From Marinospirillum sp035271045 (GTDB lineage Bacteria; Pseudomonadota; Gammaproteobacteria; Pseudomonadales; Halomonadaceae): DNA of 64,000 nucleotides. Shown here one piece after another: positions 1 through 7,863 of this stretch. Every line of letters begins with the position of its first letter. The first letter of the stretch is position 1. The DNA lies in NCBI RefSeq assembly GCF_035271045.1, contig NZ_DATESC010000002.1:124001-188000 (forward strand). Reading direction: 5' to 3'. The translations under genes and the position numbers were made by a program. The notes beneath the pieces were generated by a model, which was given only the letters and a program-made list of their open reading frames with translations, was not told the origin of the DNA and did no database searches.

Positions 1-275
1 CGATGCTATCCGAGTCTTTACAGGGTGTTATTTCACAGGCGCTGTTAAAAAAACAAGGCGGTGGACGCGTTGCTGCTCATGAAATCATGATTGCTACACC
101 TGCGATTCGTAACTTAATTCGAGACGATAAAATTGCCCAAATGTATTCCGCTATACAAACCGGCGCAACTTACGGTATGCAAACATTGGATCAAGCGCTA
201 AAGCAATTGCTTAATCAAGGTTTAATCAGCCCTGAAGTGGCGCGTGAACAAGCCAAACAGCCAGAAAACTTTTAG
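1..275 (+). CDS. pilT: Type IV pilus retraction ATPase PilT, C-terminal fragment
   Basis: Only the last 91 or so codons are inside the window; the gene begins upstream, and position 3 is an internal Met codon. PilT is the cytoplasmic hexameric ATPase that depolymerises type IV pili for twitching and DNA uptake. The fragment carries the PilT-specific helix AIRNLIRD (canonical AIRNLIRE), preceded by GGGRVAAHEIMI and followed by KIAQMYSAIQTG and MQTLDQ, all characteristic of the PilT C-terminal domain. The AIRNLIR motif favours PilT over the paralogue PilU. Its neighbour on the right is on the opposite strand, so transcription converges here. Confidence in the family is high. Confidence 0.93.
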   Translation, partial: MLSESLQGVISQALLKKQGGGRVAAHEIMIATPAIRNLIRDDKIAQMYSAIQTGATYGMQTLDQALKQLLNQGLISPEVAREQAKQPENF

Positions 276-287
276 TAACACTGGGTG

Positions 288-315
288 AAAAAAAACCGCC
301 CCGGGGGAGGGGCGG
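288..315 (-). terminator. Intrinsic terminator (leftward)
   Basis: A seven-pair GC stem, CCGCCCC at 296-302 with GGGGCGG at 309-315, has an A-run at 288-295 on its left. Read on the minus strand this is a strong hairpin followed by eight U residues. It ends leftward transcription, either of the hem genes or of the small RNA called at 288-419. In the rightward direction only TAAAA follows the stem, so it would be a poor terminator for pilT. Confidence 0.85.
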
Positions 316-419
316 TAAAAGACTCGCTTGATGATGAGGAGAACCTGAAAAAATTAGCGGGAACCTACCGCCTAGCCAAAGCTTGTATTCTGATCAGGTA
401 AAGGGTTCTCTCGAACCGT
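288..419 (-). ncRNA. Candidate Fur-regulated small RNA
   Basis: This non-coding stretch of about 130 nt on the minus strand has all the parts of an sRNA gene. A promoter and Fur-like box lie just upstream (426-454). The predicted start near 419 is followed at once by a 5' hairpin (GGTTC/GAACC, 417-404, loop GAGA). A mostly unstructured middle contains an ATTTTTTCAGG stretch and a pyrimidine-rich CTCCTCATCATC segment that is complementary to Shine-Dalgarno-like GATGATGAGGAG sequences. The RNA ends in a GC-rich hairpin with an eight-U tail. By analogy with RyhB, PrrF or FsrA it could repress iron-using proteins, but I see no convincing homology to those RNAs on this strand. The function is inferred; the architecture is seen. 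Confidence 0.6.
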
Positions 420-425
420 TAAACA

Positions 426-454
426 ATGATAATCAATCTCATTTGATTTTGCAA
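426..454 (-). promoter_or_regulatory. Sigma-70-type promoter overlapped by a Fur-like box
   Basis: On the minus strand a -35 element TTGCAA (449-454) is followed by a 17-bp spacer and a -10 element TATCAT (426-431). The spacer and -10 overlap a 15-bp Fur-like inverted repeat at 427-441, TGATAATCAATCTCA read on the plus strand. This matches 12 of 14 specified positions of the 7-1-7 Fur consensus TGATAATnATTATCA. Placement over the -10 is typical of iron-dependent repression. It fires leftward into the small RNA candidate, and begins immediately after the hemY stop codon. Confidence 0.6.
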
Positions 455-461
455 GCCTTAT

Positions 462-1727
462 TTAAGAATGATTCTTATTTATTTCTATCGGGTTTTTCAA
501 GGGTAAAGGTAATGCTGGTAATTGGCGCTGTAAGCCTTGTAAAGCAATTTTTTGGAATAGCTGACTTTGGCGCTCATCACCTAAAGCACTGTACAAACTT
601 GCCATTTCTACACAAAGCTGGTCTTTTGCCTGTAGCTGATAGCTGGCTTGATAATATTCTAACGCTTTGCGCCACAAACTTTGTTGCTGACAAATTCGTG
701 CTAAAGCGTGTAACAAAGCAGGGTCGTTGGGGCGTTCTTTTAGCCATTGTTCAGCTTCTAACAAACGGCGCTTGGGTTCAGCTTCAACAGGTAATAAACC
801 ATACGCTTCAATTAACTTTTCTGACCAAGTGTTTTTTAAGCTGCGTTTTAATAGTTGTTCTGCTAAAACTAACTCACCACGTTTAACCAAAACTTGTAGC
901 CAAGCTAAAATTAACGGGTCTTCTAGCTTCATGTGGGGCGGTAAATTATCCCACAAGTCTTTGACTGCCGCTAAATGGTTTGATTGATGTAGATCGCGTA
1001 ATAACGCATCAAAACGGTGCAAATAAACCTGCCTTTCTAGCTGGTTTAGCGTTTCTGGTGAGCTAATCTGATAGCGCCTAAAAAGGGGGATTAGCTGAAT
1101 GAGCGGCTTCCAATCTGACAAGGCTAAATAAACGTCCCTTAACTGACGCAGCACCACTGGGTGGCTGGGCGCTTTTTGGTGTAAGCGCAGCAAGGTTGCA
1201 AGCGCTTGTTCATAATGACCTTTATCTAATTGAATGCGAGCTTGTAAAAAGTCAACTGCGACGCTGGCATCGGGTGTGTTTTTTTCTGCCGCTTGTAAAA
1301 ATAGCTCAACGTCTTCGTCGCGGCCTTCGTAATGTGCCGCTTGTGCCGCAGCAAGGTAATTAATCAGTGGCATACTGCTATTTTTAGCGGCACGCGCTAA
1401 TAATTTACGGGCTTTAGACCAGCGCCCTTGCGATAACTCAATCAAGCCTTTTGCTGTCAATTTAATTGCGCGTTGGTTTTTAAAGCGCTGTTGTTTAGCT
1501 TTTAAACTGCGTAAAGGATTGGCTAGCCAACCAATAAGGTTTAATACCCAAGCGGCAATTAACCAACTAGCGATAAGCAGCACTAGTCCTGTCCAAAACG
1601 ACATTTCAATACTGGTTTGCCCATTGGGTAAAACCAATAGTAAATAACCAGTACCTTTTAAAAGTTGTTGCCCGATTAGCACCGCAATCGCTAAAAATAT
1701 GAGCCATAAAAATACACGCTTAATCAT
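462..1727 (-). CDS. hemY: HemY, TPR membrane protein of the haem operon
   Basis: A 421-residue inner-membrane protein of the HemY (proteobacterial, not oxidase) family, thought to organise late tetrapyrrole synthesis enzymes. Two N-terminal membrane helices lie at about residues 5-23 and 45-68, followed by a long cytoplasmic or periplasmic TPR-type helical repeat region, including ALATLLRLHQKAPSHPVVLR near the centre. The start overlaps the end of hemX by four bases (ATGA), which implies translational coupling. It is the last gene of hemCDXY; a possible Fur-controlled sRNA promoter begins right after its stop. It should not be confused with protoporphyrinogen oxidase HemY of Gram-positives. 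Confidence 0.9.
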   Translation of the reverse strand: MIKRVFLWLIFLAIAVLIGQQLLKGTGYLLLVLPNGQTSIEMSFWTGLVLLIASWLIAAWVLNLIGWLANPLRSLKAKQQRFKNQRAIKLTAKGLIELSQGRWSKARKLLARAAKNSSMPLINYLAAAQAAHYEGRDEDVELFLQAAEKNTPDASVAVDFLQARIQLDKGHYEQALATLLRLHQKAPSHPVVLRQLRDVYLALSDWKPLIQLIPLFRRYQISSPETLNQLERQVYLHRFDALLRDLHQSNHLAAVKDLWDNLPPHMKLEDPLILAWLQVLVKRGELVLAEQLLKRSLKNTWSEKLIEAYGLLPVEAEPKRRLLEAEQWLKERPNDPALLHALARICQQQSLWRKALEYYQASYQLQAKDQLCVEMASLYSALGDERQSQLFQKIALQGLQRQLPALPLPLKNPIEINKNHS

Positions 1728-2854
1728 GGCTGCTCCGTTGACTGTATCGCTTCAGAAGTAAGCGGAAGCTGTAGGCGGTAACGCTGAGCAATAAACGCTT
1801 GTAAGCTATCAAGGCTGGTTTCTGTTGTGGGTAATTTTTGTTGCACGGGTTGTTTGGCAAGCTTGCTGAGCTGTTGAATAAAGTCAGCAACGGCAGGTTG
1901 ATTTGCATCAAAGCCTGATAAACGCTTAGCCGCCGCCGTCAGACTGGCATCATAAAGCGGCTGTTCGCTGGACAAGGCTGCCCAAGAGGCTTGTAATAAC
2001 AAGGCACTTAATTGATGACGTAAAGCCAGTTCATCGTCTGTAAATGGCAAGGCTTCAATGGGTAATTCACGTTGACGCACAACCACTAGGCTGCGTATTT
2101 CTTGCCACAAATGCTGATACCAATTCACTTCATTACTTAATTGGCTAACGGTTTCTAGGTTTAAAGATGGTGCATCGGTAAATCTTTTTACTTGTAAAGT
2201 TAACGCCTTGTCGGCTAGTTCTTGTAGGCTTAGCGCCATAGAAACCTTGTCTAATTTGGGTAAAGCTTTAAGTTCTTCAATGTCTTCTAATAAATAACCA
2301 CGCACACCTAAAGTACCGGGTACATTCGCTTGTTTTAAGCGCTGTTCAGCAGTTTTAAACAGGGTTAATGCGCCATTCACATCACCTTCAAGCTGCAGGC
2401 GTTGGTTGGCAAGGCGTAATAAATATTCAACTTCAGCTAATTGCCAATCACGGGGCTTAGGGTCTTTTGATTTTAGCAAAGCTTGTTGTAGATCGGTTAG
2501 GTTAAGTTCTTGATTGCTTAGTTTAAGTTGCTGCTGATTTAGCGCTTCTTGTAATGATTGCTGTTGTTCTTTTAAGCCACTAATCGCGGTTAAGTGATTA
2601 AGCGGTGCTTTTAATTGTTGATGCGTGGGACGTTCGGCAAGCTGCTTTTGTAAACTAATAACCTGCTGATAACCCAGCCAACCTAACGTAGCCGTACCCA
2701 AAAATGCCACTAAAATCAACAAAAATAGCAGCAATAATAACCTGCTACTTTTGTTGTTATTATTAGATTTAGGTGTTGAAACCGTAGTATTGGTCGTTTT
2801 TTTATCTAAGCTTAACGAAGACTTTTTAGGTGGCGCAGATTGCTTTGCAGACAT
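1724..2854 (-). CDS. hemX: HemX, uroporphyrinogen-III C-methyltransferase-like membrane protein
   Basis: A 376-residue bitopic membrane protein. The N-terminus is low-complexity and basic (Lys, Ser, Asn and Thr rich, residues 1-37), then one membrane helix at about 38-60, then a long Gln-rich coiled coil (about 65-135) and a helical C-terminal domain with the DWQLAEVEYLLRLANQRL signature of the HemX family. Despite the traditional name, no SAM-methyltransferase fold is visible; the role is probably regulation or scaffolding of haem synthesis. A good Shine-Dalgarno, AGAGGAAG, precedes the ATG. It follows hemD by 12 bases and overlaps hemY by four. Confidence 0.9.
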   Translation of the reverse strand: MSAKQSAPPKKSSLSLDKKTTNTTVSTPKSNNNNKSSRLLLLLFLLILVAFLGTATLGWLGYQQVISLQKQLAERPTHQQLKAPLNHLTAISGLKEQQQSLQEALNQQQLKLSNQELNLTDLQQALLKSKDPKPRDWQLAEVEYLLRLANQRLQLEGDVNGALTLFKTAEQRLKQANVPGTLGVRGYLLEDIEELKALPKLDKVSMALSLQELADKALTLQVKRFTDAPSLNLETVSQLSNEVNWYQHLWQEIRSLVVVRQRELPIEALPFTDDELALRHQLSALLLQASWAALSSEQPLYDASLTAAAKRLSGFDANQPAVADFIQQLSKLAKQPVQQKLPTTETSLDSLQAFIAQRYRLQLPLTSEAIQSTEQP

Positions 2855-2866
2855 AGCTCTTCCTCT

Positions 2867-3631
2867 TTATTGCAGCGCTTTTATTGCAACCAAGATAGCA
2901 TCAGCGCCTGCACCCTTAGTGTTAACAATGGTATTAAAACCCATTTGCCGTGCTTGTTTTTCTATTCGGTAACTAGGCACTAATAGCCAGCAGCGGTTAA
3001 GTTGCTCTTCTAAAGTTTGCCGATTTTTAAATTTCATTTGCATAAATGCTAGGTATTGCAATAGTGATTCACCGCTGGTTACGACTAAAACTTGGTGGCT
3101 TCCGGCTAATAGCTGTTCAACCTGTTGCGGGTTTAACTTAGGTTTTACTCGCTCATAAAGCGGCAACACACTGACTTTAGCACCACGGGCGGTTAGGCTG
3201 TCATACAATAAGTCTCGGCCACCTAGCCCTTTAGCTAACAAAACTTTTTCACCGGCTAGCTGTTGTAATTCTGGGTGCAATAATAGGTCTTCGCTCTTAT
3301 CACCTTGTTCAGGACAAACGGCTTCAATGCCTGCTTGCGCTAACCTGAGTTTAGTCCCTTGACCCACGGTATACCAGTTCACACCTACCGGCCATTGAGG
3401 CCAAAAGTCTTCTAGTGTTTCTAACAAAACATCGGCAGCACTAGGGCTAATAACCACCACACGCTGAAACAGGTCTAAATCCATTAACCACTGTTTTTGT
3501 TGGGCTTGCAAAGTCAGCGGTTCAATCGCCAATAAAGGCACATTGTTCACTTGGTAACCTGCCGCTTGCAGGGGCAAAACCAACCGCTCTGCCATAGCTT
3601 CAGGGCGGGTGGTTAATATTTTAATGGGCAA
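2867..3631 (-). CDS. hemD: Uroporphyrinogen-III synthase
   Basis: A 254-residue cytoplasmic enzyme that cyclises hydroxymethylbilane with inversion of ring D to make uroporphyrinogen III. Family hallmarks are an N-terminal LTTRPEAMAERL, a VVVISPSAADVLLE segment, GQGTKLRLAQAGIEAVCP, and the VLVVTSGESLLQYL region in the second domain. Sequence conservation in this family is generally low, so position between hemC (three bases upstream) and hemX supports the call as much as the motifs do. Length is normal. Confidence 0.9.
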   Translation of the reverse strand: MPIKILTTRPEAMAERLVLPLQAAGYQVNNVPLLAIEPLTLQAQQKQWLMDLDLFQRVVVISPSAADVLLETLEDFWPQWPVGVNWYTVGQGTKLRLAQAGIEAVCPEQGDKSEDLLLHPELQQLAGEKVLLAKGLGGRDLLYDSLTARGAKVSVLPLYERVKPKLNPQQVEQLLAGSHQVLVVTSGESLLQYLAFMQMKFKNRQTLEEQLNRCWLLVPSYRIEKQARQMGFNTIVNTKGAGADAILVAIKALQ

Positions 3632-3634
3632 AGT

Positions 3635-4567
3635 TTAATCTACCTTAAAACCATAAACTTTAGACAAAATATCACCTGCACCCTGCGATAAAAGGTCTTC
3701 GGCTACTTTAATGCCTAAAGCAACAGGGTCGCTGGCTGGGCCTTTTGCTTCAGCACGTAAAATAAGCGTGCCTTCCGGTTCGCCCACTAGCGCTCGTAAC
3801 CAAAGCTGATCGCCTTCTAAAATAGCATAGCCACCAATCGGCACCTGACAACCGCCTTGCAAACGTGTGTTCATGGCTCTTTCTGCCAACACACAAGTAG
3901 CAGAAGGTGCATCGTTTAAAGGCGCAACCAAAGCAGCGCAGCGTTCATCGCCTTCGCGCAGTTCTATGCCTAAAGCACCCTGACCACAAGCCGGTAAAGA
4001 AATTTCAGCAGGAATATCTAAGCGCACTCGCTCGCCCAAGCCCATACGTTGTAGGCCAGAAGTGGCTAATAAAATCGCATCGTAATCACCGGCATCTAGC
4101 TTGCCCATACGGGTTTGAATATTGCCGCGCAGCCAGTCCACTTTTAAATCGGGGCGGTTAGCTAATATCTGGCAACTACGGCGCAGGCTAGAAGTACCGA
4201 CAATGCTACCGGCTGGCATAGCATCAAACGAGTCATACTTATTCGACACAAAAGCATCGGTAGGCGCATGGCGTTCAAGAATGGGCCCTAGCATTAAGCC
4301 TTCTGGGAATTCCATAGGTACATCTTTCATGGAATGCACGGCTATATCGGCTTCACCATTTAACATGCAGGCTTCTAGCTCTTTAACAAACAAACCTTTG
4401 CCACCAATTTTCGACAAGGGCGTGTTTAAAATAATATCGCCCTGCGTTTTAATGGGAACCAAAACCACTTCTAAATTAGGGTGCAAAGCTTCTAAACGGG
4501 CTTTAACGTGTTCGGCCTGCCACAAGGCTAAAGGGCTACGACGCGTGGCAATTTTTAACTGAGACAC
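3635..4567 (-). CDS. hemC: Porphobilinogen deaminase (hydroxymethylbilane synthase)
   Basis: A 310-residue cytoplasmic enzyme that joins four porphobilinogen units into hydroxymethylbilane. The dipyrromethane-cofactor cysteine is visible in LQGGCQVPIGGYA near residue 240. Other conserved parts are IATRRSPLALWQAEHVK at the N-terminus, GDADIAVHSMKDVP-type sequence (here GEADIAVHSMKDVP), and GTSSLRRSCQI with the substrate-binding arginines. It is the first of hemCDXY, 40 bases after glmS on the same strand with no terminator between, so the hem genes may share the glmUS transcript. Confidence 0.96.
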   Translation of the reverse strand: MSQLKIATRRSPLALWQAEHVKARLEALHPNLEVVLVPIKTQGDIILNTPLSKIGGKGLFVKELEACMLNGEADIAVHSMKDVPMEFPEGLMLGPILERHAPTDAFVSNKYDSFDAMPAGSIVGTSSLRRSCQILANRPDLKVDWLRGNIQTRMGKLDAGDYDAILLATSGLQRMGLGERVRLDIPAEISLPACGQGALGIELREGDERCAALVAPLNDAPSATCVLAERAMNTRLQGGCQVPIGGYAILEGDQLWLRALVGEPEGTLILRAEAKGPASDPVALGIKVAEDLLSQGAGDILSKVYGFKVD

Positions 4568-4607
4568 AAGAACTCCAAAATTTTAAACGGTTTATCTAAT
4601 CTACAAA

Positions 4608-6452
4608 CTATTCAACAGTAACCGACTTAGCCAAGTTACGTGGCTGGTCTACGTCGGTGCCTTTAAGCACAGCAACATGGTAGGCCAACAACTGCAAAGG
4701 CAGAGTGTAAATAATGGGCGCTAGCACATCGTGTACTTCAGGCAAGTGTAATACTTTCATGCCTTCTTCTGGTTCTAAAAAGCTTTCTGGGTCGGCAAAC
4801 ACAAACAGTTCGCCACCCCGCGCCCGCACTTCTTGCAGGTTAGACTTTAACTTTTCAATTAAATCGTCTTTAGGTGCAACCGCAATCACCGGCATATCGC
4901 TGTCTACCAAAGCCAAAGGCCCATGCTTTAACTCACCGGCTGGGTAGGCTTCGGCATGAATGTAAGAAATCTCTTTCAGCTTTAACGCGCCTTCAAGCGC
5001 AATGGGGTAATGGCTACCACGACCTAGAAACAAGGCATGGTTTTTCTCGGCAAAGTCTTGCGCCATGACTTCTATTTGTGTGTCTAGTTGCAAGGTGGTT
5101 TCGGCAATACGTGGCAAAGAACGCAAGGCTTGAACCAACTCAGCTTCCACAGCATCTTTTGCTTGTGGATCGGGCGAATGAGCACGGCGCAACGATAAGG
5201 TTAATAGCAGCAAGGCAGTTAACTGGGTGGTGAAAGCTTTGGTTGAAGCCACGCCGATTTCTGGGCCAGCTTGCGTCATAAGGCTTAAATCGGACTCGCG
5301 CACCAACGAAGAACCTGGCGCATTACAAATGGCTAACGAGCCTAAATAGCCAGCATTTTTAGCAAAGCGTAACGCAGCAAGGGTATCGGCGGTTTCACCC
5401 GATTGAGAAATGGTTACAAACAAGCAGTTTTCGGCAACCACCACATCACGGTAACGGTATTCGCTAGCCACTTCTACTTGGCAGGGCAAACCAGCTAAGC
5501 GTTCTATCCAATAACGCGCCACCATGCCAGCATGGTAACTCGTACCGCAAGCAATGATTTGCACCTGTTTAACCTTGGGCAATAATTCCATCGCCACAGC
5601 ACCCAAGGCTTGTGGTAATACACGACTTTCTGATAATCGGCCTTCTAGCGTGGCAGCAATAACGGCGGGTTGTTCATAAATTTCTTTCAGCATAAAGTGG
5701 CGGTATTTGCCTTTTTCTGCTGCTTGGTTGCCATGTTCCCATTGCAGGGTTGGGCGTTCAATTTTTTCGCCCTGCTGATTGATAATGCGCTGTTCGGTTA
5801 AAGTCAGTGTGGCAAGGTCGCCTTCTTCTAGGTAAATAAAGCGGTCGGTTACTTGCAACAAGGCTAGAGGATCTGAAGCGCAGAAGGTTTCACCTATGCC
5901 CACACCAATAACCAGTGGACTGCCTTTACGAGCGCAAACCAGTTCATTCGGCTGTTGTTGGTGAATAACCGCCAGTGCATAAGCGCCTTCTAGCTGTAAA
6001 ATAGTTTGCTTAACCGCTTCGGTCAGGTCTTGGGTTTGTTGATAAATTTGGTGGACTAAATGCGCCACCACTTCAGTATCGGTTTCTGAAGTAAACACAT
6101 AACCAGCGGCTTGTAACTGCTTTCTTAAAGGCTCGTGGTTTTCAATAATGCCATTGTGAACCAAAGCAATTTCATCGCTTGAAAGGTGCGGATGGGCGTT
6201 GTTTTCGCTGGGTTTACCATGCGTTGCCCAGCGAGTGTGTGCCACACCTAAGTGACCTAATAAGGGTGTTATTATCAGTTTTTTTTCAACTTCAGCAACT
6301 TTACCCTGTGCGCGGCAACGCTGTAATTGATTCGCCGTATTAATCACTGCTAAACCTGCTGAATCATAGCCCCGATATTCTAGGCGCTTTAAACCTTCTA
6401 ATAAAATGGCGCTAACATTACGTTCTGCCACTGCACCAACAATGCCGCACAT
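4608..6452 (-). CDS. glmS: Glutamine--fructose-6-phosphate aminotransferase
   Basis: A 614-residue enzyme making glucosamine-6-phosphate for peptidoglycan and LPS. The nucleophile Cys1 after Met removal is seen in MCGIVGAVAERN. The N-terminal glutaminase domain (to about residue 240) contains RWATHGKPSENNAHPH, and two SIS isomerase domains follow, with ACGTSYHAG, SQSGETADT and EISYIHAEAYPAGELKHGP. The C-terminus ends in the usual KSVTVE. It begins one base after the glmU stop, a tight two-gene unit for UDP-GlcNAc synthesis. I see no glmS riboswitch, as expected in proteobacteria. Confidence 0.97.
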   Translation of the reverse strand: MCGIVGAVAERNVSAILLEGLKRLEYRGYDSAGLAVINTANQLQRCRAQGKVAEVEKKLIITPLLGHLGVAHTRWATHGKPSENNAHPHLSSDEIALVHNGIIENHEPLRKQLQAAGYVFTSETDTEVVAHLVHQIYQQTQDLTEAVKQTILQLEGAYALAVIHQQQPNELVCARKGSPLVIGVGIGETFCASDPLALLQVTDRFIYLEEGDLATLTLTEQRIINQQGEKIERPTLQWEHGNQAAEKGKYRHFMLKEIYEQPAVIAATLEGRLSESRVLPQALGAVAMELLPKVKQVQIIACGTSYHAGMVARYWIERLAGLPCQVEVASEYRYRDVVVAENCLFVTISQSGETADTLAALRFAKNAGYLGSLAICNAPGSSLVRESDLSLMTQAGPEIGVASTKAFTTQLTALLLLTLSLRRAHSPDPQAKDAVEAELVQALRSLPRIAETTLQLDTQIEVMAQDFAEKNHALFLGRGSHYPIALEGALKLKEISYIHAEAYPAGELKHGPLALVDSDMPVIAVAPKDDLIEKLKSNLQEVRARGGELFVFADPESFLEPEEGMKVLHLPEVHDVLAPIIYTLPLQLLAYHVAVLKGTDVDQPRNLAKSVTVE

Positions 6453-6453
6453 A

Positions 6454-7824
6454 TTAATTTTCCTGTTTTTTAGACGGTTTTGGCCAGTTAGCTTTTTGTA
6501 ACTGTTTAGCCCGGGTTACTGCCAGTGCATGATCGTCAACTTTGCGAGTAATGATTGAACCCGCTCCAACCGTTGCACCTGCACCTATTTCAATAGGCGC
6601 AACTAAACTACTGTTAGAGCCAATAAAAGCGCCAGCGCCTATTTTTGTAACGTGCTTATTCACGCCATCGTAATTACAGGTAATAGTACCTGCACCGATA
6701 TTGGCATTAGCACCCACTTCAGCATCACCGATATAACTTAGGTGGTTAATTTTAGCACCCTGACCCACACGCACTTTTTTAGTTTCTACAAAGTTGCCAA
6801 TTTTGGCATTGGTTTCTAAATGCGTTCCGGGCCTTAAACGCGCAAAAGGGCCTACGTGGTTATTACCTGCTAGCACTACGTCGTCTAAATGCGTAAAAGC
6901 AGCCAGTTTAACACCTGCGCCTAAATGGGCATTTTTTATCACGCAATACGGGCCGATTTCAACGCCGTCAGCTAGCTCTACTTGGCCTTCAAAAACGCAT
7001 CCAACGTCAATAAAAACATCACGCGCAGCATTTAATTCACCACGTACATCAATGCGTGCTGGGTCGGCTAACGTTACGCCTGCGGTCATTAATGCGATGG
7101 CTTGTTCTAGTTGATACACCCTTTCAAGTTCTGCTAGCTGCAAGCGGTTATTAACGCCTTCCACTTCAGCACTAGAAGCAGGCTGCACGGTTTCTATTAG
7201 TGTGCCTTCTTGGTAAGCCATAGCAATAATGTCGGTTAAATAATATTCGCCTTGTGAATTAGCATTTGATAATTGAGGCAACCAGCGGTGCAGCTGCTGG
7301 CTAGTGACTGCCAATATGCCTGTATTAATTTCTGTTATGGCTAATTGTTCAGGATTGGCATCTTTTTGTTCAACAATTGCTGTCACTTGCTCTTGTGCAT
7401 CACGAATAATGCGACCATAACCTGTTGGATTGTCTAAATTAACCGTTAATAAGCCCATGCTTGTAGCGGTGGCGTGAGTTAATAGTTTTTTTAGGGTAGC
7501 GGCTTTAATTAACGGCACATCGCCGTAAAGAATCAGCACTTGGCTGTTTTCGCTTAGCTTGGGTAAAGCTTGTGCAACAGCGTGACCTGTGCCGAGCTGT
7601 TCAAGCTGTTCTACAAAGGCAAGGTCGTCACCAGTAAGTGTGCTGCGTACTTGGTTTGCGCCATGCCCAATCACTAAATAAATGGCACTGGTATTTAAGC
7701 TACGAACCGTGTCAATAACGTGTCCAGCCATAGGCTTACCCGCAATGGGATGAAGTACTTTAGGTAAGGTGGAACGCATTCTGGTTCCCTGACCTGCAGC
7801 AAGAATAACGACTTCAAGGGACAT
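6454..7824 (-). CDS. glmU: Bifunctional GlcNAc-1-P uridyltransferase / GlcN-1-P acetyltransferase
   Basis: A 456-residue cytoplasmic trimeric enzyme completing UDP-N-acetylglucosamine synthesis. The N-terminal pyrophosphorylase domain has LAAGQGTRMRSTLPKVLHP and the UDP-binding QLGTGHAVAQ and YGDVPL. The C-terminal left-handed beta-helix (from about residue 250) shows hexapeptide repeats and the acetyltransferase NIGAGTITCNYDGVNKH. Length is normal. It precedes glmS by one base. The upstream neighbour mgtE is only 39 bases away on the same strand, so read-through is plausible. Confidence 0.97.
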   Translation of the reverse strand: MSLEVVILAAGQGTRMRSTLPKVLHPIAGKPMAGHVIDTVRSLNTSAIYLVIGHGANQVRSTLTGDDLAFVEQLEQLGTGHAVAQALPKLSENSQVLILYGDVPLIKAATLKKLLTHATATSMGLLTVNLDNPTGYGRIIRDAQEQVTAIVEQKDANPEQLAITEINTGILAVTSQQLHRWLPQLSNANSQGEYYLTDIIAMAYQEGTLIETVQPASSAEVEGVNNRLQLAELERVYQLEQAIALMTAGVTLADPARIDVRGELNAARDVFIDVGCVFEGQVELADGVEIGPYCVIKNAHLGAGVKLAAFTHLDDVVLAGNNHVGPFARLRPGTHLETNAKIGNFVETKKVRVGQGAKINHLSYIGDAEVGANANIGAGTITCNYDGVNKHVTKIGAGAFIGSNSSLVAPIEIGAGATVGAGSIITRKVDDHALAVTRAKQLQKANWPKPSKKQEN

Positions 7825-7863
7825 AATCGCTCCATAAAAGTTAATAATAAGGCTTAGCTAACT

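Noticed and set aside
338..350. Plus-strand GGAGAACCTGAAA, matching a core segment of E. coli RyhB as I recall it
   Set aside because: The promoter, Fur-like box and U-tailed terminator all point to the minus strand; on the plus strand there is no promoter before it and no terminator after it. Probably chance.
383..886. Plus-strand 167-residue open frame opposite hemY
   Set aside because: It is antisense to a clear gene, has no homology features and overlaps the sRNA promoter region.
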